Shown here: positions 9,516-18,970 of the stretch, piece after piece
How the letters are laid out: every line of letters begins with the position of its first letter
Position numbering within the stretch: position 1 is the first letter of the stretch
The notes under the pieces: model-generated
Told to the model about the DNA's origin: nothing
Seen by the model: the letters and a program-made list of their open reading frames with translations, nothing else
Database searches by the model: none
Source of the DNA: Chlorobiota bacterium
GTDB taxonomy: Bacteria > Bacteroidota > Bacteroidia > Bacteroidales > JAADJA01
DNA length: 62,440 nt
Direction of reading: 5' to 3'
Assembly (NCBI GenBank): GCA_013151015.1
Contig: JAADJA010000195.1
Location: 1-62,440, forward strand
Made by a program: the position numbers and the translations under genes

Positions 9516-10753
9516 CACCGTATTATCAGTTTCCTCACCTGAAAGCTGTTTGCCGATTTTAGCGAAACAAAATAGATCCCGGCCGGGTATTTTGATATTG
9601 GGATTTTAATATTCTTACCGGAAACCTTCGCTTGATAAATGGTTTTTCCATTAATGTCAGCAATTGATATTCCCTCCCAGCCACTTTTTTCCATAAAGCC
9701 GATGTTGATGAAATCGCTTGCAGGGTTTGGGTAAACTGAAAACAAAGTTTCCGGTTTCGATTCGCTTATTGCCGAAGTGTAAACCATTGATTTCTCAAAA
9801 ACCACTTTTCCAATTGTGTAATCAAATGCCGAGAAAACGAGTTTATAAACGTTCTTGTCTTTGTTCCTTACAAAATAAGTTAGTGAATCTTCCATGATAT
9901 AGGTAAACTGGGTCATATCAAAATATTTCCAATCATAGCCAATGGAGGATTTCGTGGAGTCCATGGGCGCGGCCAACCAATCTTCGAAATCGGGGCCCAC
10001 TTCCATGAATTTGTTGGCCGGCACATCCACATTGTTCAAGACGCCGGTAACCGGATAGGGCTGGTCATTGTTGATACCCATGTATTTTGTGAACAGAATG
10101 TCCCATGTAACTGAGGCAGGTTCACGGTCAAGGGATTCCCCGGTTTGAATGGAGTAGTAAACGAAATTCTTATCCGTGTAATCGTTGAACGAAAGCACCT
10201 CGGAAACTTCATTTCCCCCGTCCAGGTCGGCATACTTGAAATACCAGGTATTTTGCATGGAGACTTTCTTTTGGATCCATAGTTTTTTCAGGTTTCCATC
10301 AGATAATTTCAAAAGATAAAGGGAATCGCCAACCACGTCATGGGTAATCGAATTGTAAACGCCCCAACCATAATCGGGATGACCTGTGGCATGTCGGTTA
10401 AATGCACCGTTTTCCCAATCATCAGTGGAATTAAAGAGGACAGGCCATGTTGAAAGCCCGGTTGTATCAATTGAATTCCATGCGGAGGTGTCGGAAAAGG
10501 GATAAAGATATAACTCAGTTCCATTTCCTCCGTTGGTGATTATTCCCGCCGACCAGGGGGATGTGTAAAAGGCGATATCCCAGTTTTGTCTTTCAACACT
10601 GAGGATTTCGCCACTTTCAAAGCTATAGTAAACATCATTGGCATAGCCCGCACCAAGGGATACGGAGTCGTTCTCCATTGCGGTGTTGCCAAGGGCAAAA
10701 AGGGAATTTAATCCCAAAACTATTATTAATACGATAAAATATATTTTTTTCAT
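9515..10753 (-). CDS. HmuY-family protein with T9SS type A sorting domain
   Basis: 412 residues. A Sec signal peptide (MKKIYFIVLIIVLGLNSLFA) with no lipobox, an HmuY-like body (QNWDIAFYTSPWSAGIITNGG, later TWDILFTKYMG and YKLVFSAFDY), and a C-terminal T9SS domain (ETLFSVYPNPASDFINIGF, ISIADINGKTIY, YPAGIYFVSLKS). The body is related to the lipoprotein at 5960-6982 (shared WDI/LF blocks and overall order). This copy should therefore be secreted or cell-surface attached by T9SS, whereas the other is lipid anchored. It is the first gene of the receptor operon and overlaps the receptor start by one base. Confidence 0.85.
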   Translation of the reverse strand: MKKIYFIVLIIVLGLNSLFALGNTAMENDSVSLGAGYANDVYYSFESGEILSVERQNWDIAFYTSPWSAGIITNGGNGTELYLYPFSDTSAWNSIDTTGLSTWPVLFNSTDDWENGAFNRHATGHPDYGWGVYNSITHDVVGDSLYLLKLSDGNLKKLWIQKKVSMQNTWYFKYADLDGGNEVSEVLSFNDYTDKNFVYYSIQTGESLDREPASVTWDILFTKYMGINNDQPYPVTGVLNNVDVPANKFMEVGPDFEDWLAAPMDSTKSSIGYDWKYFDMTQFTYIMEDSLTYFVRNKDKNVYKLVFSAFDYTIGKVVFEKSMVYTSAISESKPETLFSVYPNPASDFINIGFMEKSGWEGISIADINGKTIYQAKVSGKNIKIPISKYPAGIYFVSLKSANSFQVRKLIIR

Positions 10754-10817
10754 TGTTGTATTTTTTTAAGTGGATGATAAATTTCCCGTTACGCCATTTC
10801 AGGCCATAACCCATCAC

Positions 10818-10950
10818 CGTCATTGCGAAATACTGTTGGGCGGGCATCGTTTGTTGGGGTATTGAAGCAATCTGATAGCGGTTATGGCTGTTTGATACGA
10901 GCCCCGTCCATCCCTTTCATAGCAAAGAGATTGCTTCAGAATGCTATCAC
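10818..10950. repeat. Intergenic repeat with inverted GAAGCAATCT arms
   Basis: In the 365-base gap upstream of the HmuY/T9SS gene. GTCATTGCGAA near 10820 and the inverted arms GAAGCAATCT (10864-10873) and AGATTGCTTC (10928-10937) resemble the widespread Bacteroidota repeat of the form GTCATTGCGA...GAAGCAATCT. No coding potential seen. The rest of the gap (10951-11118) is AT-rich and may carry the operon promoter, but no clear TAnnTTTG box was found. Confidence 0.45.
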
Positions 10951-11118
10951 ACAAGCCCATCCTGTCAATTCTTCACAATTGCGATAAGTACGAAATGCTC
11001 CAATTGGAAATTCATCATAAACCAGTTTAATAATTTATTGGTAAATTGATAATATAGATTATTGACACCTGAATTCCATGTGCACAAAATCTAATTTAAA
11101 ATAAGAAGTGAAATAAGC

Positions 11119-11487
11119 TTAAGCCACAGGAGGGCCCCGTAGGCTCAGATGGATGATATATTCCGGTGTAATAAGGTCGTATAAATAGCGGGAAAATGTA
11201 TTTTTTTCGCTAAGGTTCAGATTTGCGATTTCGGAATTATCGTTTAAAGTTGCATCGAATAATCCCGGGCCCATTTGAAAACCCAAATCCGTTACCGAAA
11301 CCTTAAAATACTTTTCATGCTCTTTCTCCTTTAGTTTGAGAAAATGGGCGCCCACGATATCGATATGGTTGTGATAAACATAGCGTTGGTGGAATTCAAC
11401 GGTGGAGCCCACGATGATCCATGTAATGGCAAGTACCGAGAACAAAACAGTTACACTATGGATAATCCTTTTTAGCATATCGACCAT
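11119..11487 (-). CDS. Small membrane-anchored/exported protein, unknown function
   Basis: 122 residues with an N-terminal hydrophobic segment (SVTVLFSVLAITWIIVGSTV) that is either a signal anchor or signal peptide, and a soluble remainder with several histidines (EFHQRYVYHNH, GAHFLKLKEKEHEKYF). The C terminus is LSLRGPPVA; I have a memory-level impression that similar RGPP endings occur in small proteins beside TonB-dependent receptor genes in Bacteroidota. It is upstream of and codirectional with the haem-type operon, with a 365-base repeat-containing gap, so it may belong to the same regulon. Function unknown. Confidence 0.65.
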   Translation of the reverse strand: MVDMLKRIIHSVTVLFSVLAITWIIVGSTVEFHQRYVYHNHIDIVGAHFLKLKEKEHEKYFKVSVTDLGFQMGPGLFDATLNDNSEIANLNLSEKNTFSRYLYDLITPEYIIHLSLRGPPVA

Positions 11488-11652
11488 TGTTAATCAAATA
11501 ACGGCACAAATGTAAATGCTTCTTTTGAACAAACAAGGCTTTTTGCTAATATATATTTGTTCTAAATATGAGTTTACGACCTGGCATATTATAATATCAG
11601 GTTTTTGAATATTTGTAAAGTTGCCGTTTAAAATAACAATTAATAAGTTACT

Positions 11653-11886
11653 ATGACTCAGCTTATGCTTAATCAAGAAGCGAAAAACAATAAAGCCCAG
11701 GCATTTATTGATTTTATAAAAATCAAGGATAAAAATGAAACAAGGGAATATTCCTTATCAGAAGAACAAGTTCAAATCCTTGCGGAAAGGAAAGAAAAAC
11801 ATCTTAACAATGAGAGCAAATCCCTCAAATGGATAGAAATCAAGGAAGACCTGTTAAAATCAGCAAACTATTGCATCAATTTATAA
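11653..11886 (+). CDS. Orphan antitoxin-like protein (addiction module component type)
   Basis: 77 residues, highly charged. The block YSLSEEQVQILAERKEKHLNNESKSLKWIEIKEDL has the layout of small antitoxins of the addiction-module component family: a helix with SEEQ...ILxxRxxxH, then S-x-x-W-x-E-I/V-K near the C terminus. No RelE/ParE toxin ORF follows; instead comes a non-coding repeat-like segment (11887-12020). So this is either a solitary antitoxin or one whose partner was lost. The tail SANYCINL may have been altered at that junction. Confidence 0.55.
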   Translation: MTQLMLNQEAKNNKAQAFIDFIKIKDKNETREYSLSEEQVQILAERKEKHLNNESKSLKWIEIKEDLLKSANYCINL

Positions 11887-12020
11887 ATATGTCTGTTTAT
11901 TTTCACCTTGGTTTTTTCTTTAGACAAGGCGAAAATTTTAAGCATAGCCGTAGCTATGGTTCAAATATTCAACGAAGTATAAGGGAAAAACCGTGTGTAA
12001 ATACCATGATGTATTTGTGA
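11887..12020. repeat. Intergenic repeat with CATAGC/GCTATG hairpin
   Basis: Segment between the orphan antitoxin and mutB containing the perfect hairpin CATAGC-CGTA-GCTATG (11943-11958), flanked by TTTAGACAAGGCGAAAATTT and CAACGAAGTATAAGG. It is non-coding, and resembles a dispersed Bacteroidota repeat from memory. It lies at the 3' end of mutB (minus strand) and could also serve as a weak transcription end. Confidence 0.35.
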
Positions 12021-12034
12021 ATTGCTGCACTAGC

Positions 12035-14197
12035 TTACTCCCTCGACTCAATCAAAATTTCCAATAACTTTATCCCGGCATCTGAAATTACGGAACCAGG
12101 GCCAAAAATGGCAAGTACTCCGGCTTTATAAAGGAAGTCATAATCCTGGGGAGGGATAACACCGCCCACAATTACCATAATATCTTTCCTGCCCAGTATG
12201 GCCAGTTCGGCGATCACCTGTGGGACAAGGGTCTTATGTCCTGCGGCCAGGCTGGAGACACCAAGGATATGCACATCGTTCTCAACAGCCTGCATGGCAG
12301 CTTCCTCAGGGGTTTGGAAAAGTGGCCCGATATCCACATCGAAACCAATGTCGGCAAATCCGGTGGAAACAACCTTTGCCCCCCGGTCGTGCCCATCCTG
12401 TCCCATCTTGGCAACCATGATCCGGGGCCGGCGCCCTTCCAATTCGGAAAAACGATCGGCCAGTTCACAAGCTTTTATAAAACTTTTATCGTCTTTGCTT
12501 TCGGCTGAATAAACTCCCGAAATCGCTTTTATTGTTGCTTTGTACCTTCCAAACTCTTTTTCCATGGCATCCGATATTTCCCCGAGGCTCGCCCTTTTTT
12601 GTGCAGCGTCCACGGCCAGTTCCAAAAGATTTCCTTTTCCTGTTTCACAGGCTTTTTCAATTCTCAAAAGTGCTTCCCGCACATCTTCGTTGTTGCGCTC
12701 TTTTTTAAGCTTTGCGAGGCGAATCAATTGTGCTTCACGAACGGCGGTGTTGTCCACTTCGAGGGTTTCGATCGGGTCTTCCTTGTCAAGTCGGTATTTG
12801 TTCACCCCCACAATTGTTTCTTTGTGCGAATCGATACGTGCCTGTTTTCGGGCCGCAGCTTCTTCGATACGCATCTTTGGGATACCCGTTTCGATGGCCT
12901 TTGCCATTCCACCCAATTCCTCAATCTCTTCGATGAGTTCCCAGGCTTTATGGGCGATTTCATGGGTCAGGGATTCCACATAATAGGAACCTGCCCACGG
13001 ATCGACCGAACGGCATACCTGTGTCTCTTCCTGAATGTAAATTTGCGTGTTCCTTGCGATCCTTGCCGAAAAATCGGTGGGGAGCGCAATGGCTTCATCC
13101 AAAGCATTTGTATGCAATGATTGTGTATGGCCCAAAACAGCACCCATGGCCTCAACGCAAGTCCTGGCAACATTGTTGAACGGGTCTTGCTCCGTGAGAC
13201 TCCAGCCGGATGTTTGGCAATGGGTCCTCAATGCAAGCGATTTTGGGTTTTTGGGATTGAATTTTTTAACGATTTTTGCCCAAAGCATACGGGCGGCCCG
13301 CATCTTGGCAATCTCCATAAAGTGGTTCATCCCTATCCCCCAGAAAAAGGAAAGCCGGGGGGCAAAGGAATCAATGTCCATTCCGGCATTTACCCCGGCC
13401 CGCAAATATTCCAATCCATCGGCAAGTGTGTAGGCCAGTTCAATATCGGCCGTTGCACCCGCTTCCTGCATATGGTAACCACTAATACTGATGGAATTGA
13501 ACTTCGGCATTTTTTGGGAGGTAAACTCAAAAATATCCGCAATGATGCGCATGGACGGAAGAGGTGGATAGATATAAGTGTTGCGCACCATAAATTCTTT
13601 CAGGATATCGTTTTGGATAGTCCCGGTCATTTGATCATATTCCACACCTTGTTCCAAAGCTGCCACAATATAAAAAGCGAGCACCGGAAGGACAGCCCCG
13701 TTCATGGTCATCGAAACAGACATTTTATCCAATGGGATCTGGTCGAACAGGATGTTCATATCCAAAATGGAATCGACAGCAACACCGGCTTTTCCCACAT
13801 CCCCTACTACTCGGGGATGGTCAGAATCATAACCGCGGTGTGTTGCAAGGTCGAAGGCAATGGAAAGCCCTTTTTGTCCGGCAGCAAGGTTGCGGCGGTA
13901 AAACGCATTGGACTCTTCCGCAGTCGAAAACCCGGCATATTGCCTGATCGTCCAGGGGCGCATGACGTACATCGTTGAATAGGGCCCGCGCAAATAAGGG
14001 GGAAGCCCGGCCGCAAAATCAAGATGCTCCATATCCAGTAAGTCCTCTTTGTTATAAACAGGCTTTACTTCTATCTGCTCGGCAGTCATCCATTTTTTTG
14101 TATCCGGATCAAAATGAACATTTGCAGGGCTTTTTACCACCGCTTTGATGTCGATATTATGAAAATTCGGTTTCATATTGTTTGTGTTTTGTTTCAT
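12035..14197 (-). CDS. mutB: Methylmalonyl-CoA mutase, large (catalytic) subunit
   Basis: 720 residues, the normal length. The N-terminal TIM-barrel substrate domain contains the conserved [19 protein letters not shown] and [14 protein letters not shown] segments. The C-terminal B12 domain carries the base-off DxHxxG signature ([10 protein letters not shown]), then [13 protein letters not shown] and [11 protein letters not shown]. It interconverts (R)-methylmalonyl-CoA and succinyl-CoA with adenosylcobalamin, used in propionate formation or use. It lies 45 bp downstream of mutA in the same operon. A second in-frame ATG (codon 8, MKPNFH) is an alternative start. No cobalamin riboswitch is visible upstream of the operon. 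Confidence 0.97.
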   Translation of the reverse strand: MKQNTNNMKPNFHNIDIKAVVKSPANVHFDPDTKKWMTAEQIEVKPVYNKEDLLDMEHLDFAAGLPPYLRGPYSTMYVMRPWTIRQYAGFSTAEESNAFYRRNLAAGQKGLSIAFDLATHRGYDSDHPRVVGDVGKAGVAVDSILDMNILFDQIPLDKMSVSMTMNGAVLPVLAFYIVAALEQGVEYDQMTGTIQNDILKEFMVRNTYIYPPLPSMRIIADIFEFTSQKMPKFNSISISGYHMQEAGATADIELAYTLADGLEYLRAGVNAGMDIDSFAPRLSFFWGIGMNHFMEIAKMRAARMLWAKIVKKFNPKNPKSLALRTHCQTSGWSLTEQDPFNNVARTCVEAMGAVLGHTQSLHTNALDEAIALPTDFSARIARNTQIYIQEETQVCRSVDPWAGSYYVESLTHEIAHKAWELIEEIEELGGMAKAIETGIPKMRIEEAAARKQARIDSHKETIVGVNKYRLDKEDPIETLEVDNTAVREAQLIRLAKLKKERNNEDVREALLRIEKACETGKGNLLELAVDAAQKRASLGEISDAMEKEFGRYKATIKAISGVYSAESKDDKSFIKACELADRFSELEGRRPRIMVAKMGQDGHDRGAKVVSTGFADIGFDVDIGPLFQTPEEAAMQAVENDVHILGVSSLAAGHKTLVPQVIAELAILGRKDIMVIVGGVIPPQDYDFLYKAGVLAIFGPGSVISDAGIKLLEILIESRE

Positions 14198-14207
14198 TTT
14201 TTATGCC

Positions 14208-14230
14208 GCTTGAAGTTTTAAACTTCAAGC
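14208..14230 (-). other. Intercistronic hairpin between mutA and mutB
   Basis: Perfect inverted repeat GCTTGAAG-TTTTAAA-CTTCAAGC in the 45-base gap, ending about 10 bases upstream of the mutB start; a second small hairpin CAAGT-TTTTA-ACTTG (14244-14258) overlaps the mutA stop. It lacks a strong U tract before the mutB ATG, so it may affect mRNA stability or translation rather than terminate. Confidence 0.45.
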
Positions 14231-14242
14231 ATTTAGACGTTT

Positions 14243-16132
14243 TCAAGTTTTTAACTTGTTTTTTAATCCTAAAATCCCCTGAAATTTCTTTAAAGTTTCA
14301 AGGACATTCGATTTTACATGGATAAAATGTTTGATTCCCTGTGCTTTCAAATCTTCGATAATCTCTTTTGGAAAACCAGCTATAACCAGTATTGCTTTGT
14401 TATTTAATCTTTTCTGAAATTCCGGTGCAAGTTGTTTGTATTCTTCATCGGAACTGCAAATCACAGCAATATCGGCCTTGGCTTTTTCAAAAGCTTTGAT
14501 CGCATCTTCAACACTTCCAAATCCATTGTTATTGATGATTTCATATCCGGCACAGCCAAAAAAGTTTGCTGCAAACTGTGCCCTTGCTTTGCGCATTGCC
14601 GGATGGCCCATAGTCATCATAAATACTTTTGGCCTTGGCTTAACCTTCGCAAATTTATCCGTTTGATAACGTAATGACTCGAAAGCCATGGCTCCACGGT
14701 AAGGTTTTAATCCTTTTGAACTTGATGGTTTTCCATTGTCGAACAGTTGTTCGCCCATTTCTTTGTCAATAAATTCAGTAGGATTTGCATATTGGTTTGT
14801 CCCCAAAAGGATTTCCTTTTTCATGGCAATGGCCATATCCCTTGCCTTTGCCGTTTCATTCACTTTCTCCTGGATAAACCCAGAAAGGACAGCCTCGGTG
14901 AACCCACCCTTTTCCTGTACTTCAATGAAACGTTTCCATACTTCTTCCGCAATTAAATTTGTCAGGTTTTCGATATAGTAAGAACCTGCAGCAGGATCAA
15001 TCACTTTATCCAAATAAGATTCCTCTTTTAAAACCAATTGCTGGTTACGGGCAATCCGTTCCGAAAACGCATCTTCCTTTTCAAAAACGGAATTGTAAGC
15101 TTTTACGGTTAGGGAATCAGTCCCACCAAGAATGGAGGACATGGATTCAGTCGTGGTCCGTAGCATGTTCACAAAAGGATCGTAAATGGTTTTGTTCCAG
15201 TCGGAAGTAGTGCAATGGATATTCATTGCAGCGATTGAATTGCCGCTCGGCCCATATGCTTTCACAATATGTGCCCATAGCCATCTTGCCGCCCGGAGCT
15301 TTGCTATCTCCATAAAATAATTGGACCCAGTGGCAAATTGAAATTTTATCCGCGGTGCTATTTTATCAACGGATAAGCCACGTTCTGTTAATTGGGTCAG
15401 ATAGTTTGCCCCTTGTGCCAGGCTGAAAGCCAATTCCTCAACAATGGATGAACCCGAATTGTGAAAATACTTCCCATTGACCGTTAACACTTTAAAATGA
15501 GGAAGGTGTTTCGCCTCTTCGATCATTACTTTTATTAAGTCGAAAACAGAATTAGGTGGATACAGGAATTCGCCATTTTGAACAAGCTCCCCAAGCGGGT
15601 CAATATCAACAGAACCATATATTTTATCGAGGTCACGATTGTACTTTTTAGCCAATTCATCCACGACCCCAACAACTTTATGGGCATTCTTTTGGAATTC
15701 AAAATTCAGTTCGACGGCATCGGCAAAAATATTCTCCGTTAAATCTTCTATGAGTTTTACGGAAGGTTCGAATTTTTCATCGAAAACAAAACCAAGTGAA
15801 GTAACCCCCTTCATCAGGATTTCAAGTGCCTTTTTATTGGCTTCCTTAACATCCCCCACAAAAATATCCTGCCTGACAAACCAATCGTTGGCATTTTTCT
15901 TATTGCTCCTCACAAATGGAAACTCGCCGGGCAAAATTGAAACATAGGGCAATGATTTCAGGTCTCCTTTCCGATAATAGGGCTTTGCCCTAAAACCATC
16001 TATCGTTTTCCAAACCAATTTCCGCTCGTAACCCGCACCTTTCAAATCACGCTCAATAACTTTTTCCCACTCCTCTGTCGTAACGGGGGGAAACTCCTTA
16101 AAAAGTTTCTTTTTTGTTTTTTCCTGATTCAT
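14243..16132 (-). CDS. mutA: Methylmalonyl-CoA mutase, small subunit
   Basis: 629 residues from ATG 16132 (MNQEKTKKK). An upstream in-frame ATG at 16168 would lie in or before the predicted promoter (16158-16186), so 16132 is preferred. It has the mutase barrel fold (PRIKFQFATGSNYFMEIAKLRAARWLWA, DPAAGSYYIENLT) like MutB. The cobalamin-domain motif DxHxxG is absent: the matching region reads TMGHPAMRKARAQ, as expected for the non-catalytic subunit. It forms the heterodimer with MutB encoded next. Confidence 0.95.
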   Translation of the reverse strand: MNQEKTKKKLFKEFPPVTTEEWEKVIERDLKGAGYERKLVWKTIDGFRAKPYYRKGDLKSLPYVSILPGEFPFVRSNKKNANDWFVRQDIFVGDVKEANKKALEILMKGVTSLGFVFDEKFEPSVKLIEDLTENIFADAVELNFEFQKNAHKVVGVVDELAKKYNRDLDKIYGSVDIDPLGELVQNGEFLYPPNSVFDLIKVMIEEAKHLPHFKVLTVNGKYFHNSGSSIVEELAFSLAQGANYLTQLTERGLSVDKIAPRIKFQFATGSNYFMEIAKLRAARWLWAHIVKAYGPSGNSIAAMNIHCTTSDWNKTIYDPFVNMLRTTTESMSSILGGTDSLTVKAYNSVFEKEDAFSERIARNQQLVLKEESYLDKVIDPAAGSYYIENLTNLIAEEVWKRFIEVQEKGGFTEAVLSGFIQEKVNETAKARDMAIAMKKEILLGTNQYANPTEFIDKEMGEQLFDNGKPSSSKGLKPYRGAMAFESLRYQTDKFAKVKPRPKVFMMTMGHPAMRKARAQFAANFFGCAGYEIINNNGFGSVEDAIKAFEKAKADIAVICSSDEEYKQLAPEFQKRLNNKAILVIAGFPKEIIEDLKAQGIKHFIHVKSNVLETLKKFQGILGLKNKLKT

Positions 16133-16157
16133 ATCCAGAATGTTTAGTATCAAAACG

Positions 16158-16186
16158 CAAAAATACATTTTAATTCAAATACCAAA
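16158..16186 (-). promoter_or_regulatory. Promoter of mutA-mutB (Bacteroidetes type)
   Basis: On the minus strand a -7 box TATTTTTG (16165-16158) matches TAnnTTTG, with a -33 TTTG (16186-16183) 17 bases upstream. Predicted transcription start near 16151, about 20 bases before the mutA ATG at 16132. Confidence 0.5.
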
Positions 16187-16312
16187 CAAAATTATTGTTA
16201 ATTGATTAACAGAAGACGCACGAATCAGAATCAAATCTTTGTAAGTAAACCCTGTTTTGTATATATTGGCATAAACGGAAATGCAAAAGTTCAGGTGGGT
16301 ATAATGCTGATG

Positions 16313-16330
16313 ATCCCGAATGTTCGGGAT
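16313..16330. repeat. ATCCCGAA-TG-TTCGGGAT hairpin
   Basis: Perfect 8-bp stem with a 2-base loop in the mutA/panB intergenic region. The same stem sequence occurs in the hairpin at 5070-5092, so it is a dispersed palindrome family rather than a gene-specific signal. Confidence 0.5.
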
Positions 16331-16345
16331 TTCACTAATAAATTA

Positions 16346-16377
16346 TTGCAAAACAGATTTCCATCCGTATAGTTTTG
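16346..16377 (+). promoter_or_regulatory. Promoter of panB (Bacteroidetes type)
   Basis: TTG at 16346-16348, then 21 bases, then TAGTTTTG (16370-16377), a match to the -7 consensus TAnnTTTG. Predicted start of transcription is near 16384, about 15 bases before the panB ATG. Confidence 0.5.
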
Positions 16378-16398
16378 TAATATTGCAAAAAAAACATC

Positions 16399-17226
16399 AT
16401 GCAAAACAAAGGAGACTCCAGACAGTATTACACCAAGATAACGACCCATGTGCTTCAGGAAATGAAGTTGAAGGGTGAAAAAATTGCCATGCTTACCGCT
16501 TATGATTATTCCATGGCAAAAATCCTGGATGGTGCAGGTATCGATATGGTCCTTGTGGGCGACTCGGCTTCCAACGTGATGGCCGGCCATACCACTACTT
16601 TGCCCATTACCCTCGACGAAATGATCTATCATGCTTCTTCGGTTATGCGCGCCGTAAAACGGGCACTCGTGGTGGTTGACCTTCCCTTTGGAACCTATCA
16701 GGGTAATTCCATTGAGGCACTTCATTCCGCTATTCGGATTATGAAAGAGTCAGGGGCCAATGCCATTAAAATAGAAGGTGGCGAAGAGGTTATCGGATCG
16801 GTGAAAAGGATACTTTCCGCAGGAATCCCTGTAATGGGGCATTTGGGGCTTACGCCACAATCAATCCATAAATTCGGGACTTATGTGGTAAGGGCAACTG
16901 AAAATGCGGAAGCCGAAAAACTGGTCAAGGATGCGCGATTGCTGGAACAGGCCGGTTGTTTTGGGCTGGTCCTGGAAAAAATCCCCGCCAAACTGGGCAC
17001 ACAAGTAACAAAAGAGATAAAAATCCCCACCATTGGAATCGGTGCAGGGAACGGCGTTGACGGACAGGTGCTTGTATTGCACGATATGTTGGGCATCACC
17101 ATGAAATTTTCACCCCGCTTCTTACGGCGTTACCACAATTTGAGCGAGGAGATAAAAGGCTCGGTAAATACCTATATCGATGATGTGAAATCGAGTGATT
17201 TCCCAAACGAGCGGGAACAATATTAG
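16399..17226 (+). CDS. panB: 3-methyl-2-oxobutanoate hydroxymethyltransferase
   Basis: 275 residues, usual family length. It transfers a hydroxymethyl group from methylene-tetrahydrofolate to 2-ketoisovalerate to make ketopantoate, the first step of pantothenate and CoA synthesis. Family motifs: [41 protein letters not shown] (metal-binding aspartate), [31 protein letters not shown] and [21 protein letters not shown]. The gene is preceded by its own promoter. No other pan genes are adjacent. Confidence 0.97.
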   Translation: MQNKGDSRQYYTKITTHVLQEMKLKGEKIAMLTAYDYSMAKILDGAGIDMVLVGDSASNVMAGHTTTLPITLDEMIYHASSVMRAVKRALVVVDLPFGTYQGNSIEALHSAIRIMKESGANAIKIEGGEEVIGSVKRILSAGIPVMGHLGLTPQSIHKFGTYVVRATENAEAEKLVKDARLLEQAGCFGLVLEKIPAKLGTQVTKEIKIPTIGIGAGNGVDGQVLVLHDMLGITMKFSPRFLRRYHNLSEEIKGSVNTYIDDVKSSDFPNEREQY

Positions 17227-17359
17227 AAATGTTGGAAGACCTTCCAGCATTGGCACAACCTGGAAGCGTCAGTATTGGAATGACCTGGAAGCGTCAGAAC
17301 CGGAACATCAAGAAAGCAACAGGGACAGAAAAGACATCCTTACCAGAAAACAAAAAAAC

Positions 17360-18034
17360 ATGCATCCCCAAATTTTATACGAAGACAACCACATCATCAT
17401 CGTGAACAAACGCCCCTCGGAAATTGTTCAGGGCGATAAATCGGGCGATGAGCCTTTGAGCGAAAGGGTGAAGCAATACATCAAAGAGAAATACAATAAG
17501 CCTGGCGATGTTTTTCTCGGGGTCGTCCATCGTTTGGATAGGCCCGTAAGTGGAATAGTGATATTTGCCCGAACCAGTAAGGCCCTGACCCGCCTGAACG
17601 AGATGCTCCGGGAAAAACAAATCAAGAAAACCTATTGGGCGGTTACTGCAAACCTACCCCGGGAAGAATCGGAACACCTGATCGATTACCTCGTCAGGGA
17701 TTCTGTAAAGAATAAATCATTTATTACCAAAGAAAACAAAAAAGGGGCAAAAAGGGCCGAGTTGATTTATACACATATCAAAGGAAGTGATAAATACCAT
17801 TTGTTGGAGGTTGAATTACTGACCGGCAGGCACCATCAAATAAGGGTGCAACTTGCCCATATGGGCTGTCCTGTCAGGGGAGATGTGAAATATGGCGCCC
17901 AGCGCACCAACAAGGATGCTTCCATTCACCTTCATGCCCGAAAGATTGAATTTATCCATCCCGTAAAAAAAGAACCCATCCAACTGGAAGCCAATCCACC
18001 GGATGATCCTTTATGGAATTATTTTTCGGAATAA
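17360..18034 (+). CDS. RluA-family pseudouridine synthase
   Basis: 224 residues from ATG 17360 (MHPQILYEDNH). The frame stays open upstream to 17195, but those residues come from an intergenic repeat (ACCTGGAAGCGTCAG twice near 17269-17300) and lack family similarity. Catalytic motif VHRLDRPVSGIVIFARTSKA contains HRLDxxxSG with the nucleophilic aspartate; RHHQIRVQLAHMG is the second family block. There is no S4 RNA-binding domain, so it is the single-domain type. It isomerises uridines in rRNA or tRNA; the target site cannot be told from sequence. Confidence 0.92.
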   Translation: MHPQILYEDNHIIIVNKRPSEIVQGDKSGDEPLSERVKQYIKEKYNKPGDVFLGVVHRLDRPVSGIVIFARTSKALTRLNEMLREKQIKKTYWAVTANLPREESEHLIDYLVRDSVKNKSFITKENKKGAKRAELIYTHIKGSDKYHLLEVELLTGRHHQIRVQLAHMGCPVRGDVKYGAQRTNKDASIHLHARKIEFIHPVKKEPIQLEANPPDDPLWNYFSE

Positions 18035-18322
18035 AAATTATTTTAAAGTTGTCAATGAACTTTGGTAATTGAAACAGATCCCAGAAAACCTAAGAAATTA
18101 ATGTATAGGTGTTAAAAGTTATGCGATAATTGCAATGTAAACGAAAAACAATTGTAGTATTAATGTTATGCGGACCTGTAAATTTGTATTTCTGTTCAGC
18201 ATCAGTATAATTTCCTCACTGGACAAACTTTTAACCCTTAACTTTTTTCAATAAGCAACTTCCAAAACCATTAACTATTTCCAATACTGACAACATTTCA
18301 ATAATAGTAAGGGGTTCAAACC

Positions 18323-18970
18323 TTACATCCCTTCCAACATTGCCTTTACGATATTGGAAGCCCCCCTGGCAATTTCCAGGATATTTGCGTCCAGCATGTA
18401 ACACGGTGTGGTAAAAACATTGTTTTTTTCGTCAACAATCACATCCCCGTGGTTCGTCAGTTTATGGGTAGCGCCCATTTTTTCCACAGCCTTGGCCGTT
18501 TCGGTATCCTGTCCGATAGTGAGTTCGATATCACCAAATATTTTCGCCATGATAACAGGTGAAATACACAAGGCACCAATGGGTTTCTTCCGATCGGATG
18601 TTTGCCTTACAGCATAAACCACATCGGCATTCACATTACAACCGACCCCTTTAAAGGCAAAATCGCAAAGGTTTTTGGCAGCGCCAAAGCCTCCCGGGAA
18701 AATCAATGCATCAAAATCATCGGCATTATAATCCTTTAAATCCTTGATATTGCCGCGGGCAATCCTGGCCGATTCGATAAGGACATTGCGGGTCTCTTTC
18801 ATTTCTTCACCCGTTATGTGGTTTATCACATGGTGCTGGCGAATGTCAGGGGCAAAAATTTCATATTCGGCACCCTGTTTCATAATGGCCAACATGGTAA
18901 GCGTGGCTTCGTGGATTTCGGCCCCATCAAAAACGCCACAGCCTGATAAGATTACAGCAAATTTTTTCAT
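18323..18970 (-). CDS. elbB: ElbB-like DJ-1/PfpI-family glyoxalase
   Basis: 215 residues, matching ElbB length (about 217). The DJ-1/PfpI fold is seen in KKFAVILSGCGVFDGAEIHEA, DFDALIFPGGFGAAKNL and the nucleophile elbow IGALCISPVIMA with the active cysteine. In E. coli ElbB has weak glyoxalase activity and was linked to isoprenoid synthesis. It is a single gene, with divergent AMP nucleosidase upstream at 19261. The family call is firm; the physiological role is not known. Confidence 0.9.
   Translation of the reverse strand: MKKFAVILSGCGVFDGAEIHEATLTMLAIMKQGAEYEIFAPDIRQHHVINHITGEEMKETRNVLIESARIARGNIKDLKDYNADDFDALIFPGGFGAAKNLCDFAFKGVGCNVNADVVYAVRQTSDRKKPIGALCISPVIMAKIFGDIELTIGQDTETAKAVEKMGATHKLTNHGDVIVDEKNNVFTTPCYMLDANILEIARGASNIVKAMLEGM

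Noticed and set aside
13121-13978. A 285-codon open frame on the plus strand inside mutB
   Set aside because: It is antisense to the strongly conserved mutB coding frame and shows no domain; a shadow of codon bias.
16133-16398. Cobalamin riboswitch upstream of the B12-dependent mutase operon
   Set aside because: The predicted transcript leader is only about 20 bases and no B12-box-like sequence was found.
17195-17359. N-terminal extension of the pseudouridine synthase from 17195
   Set aside because: It overlaps panB, includes a short direct repeat and lacks family similarity; ATG 17360 fits the family start.
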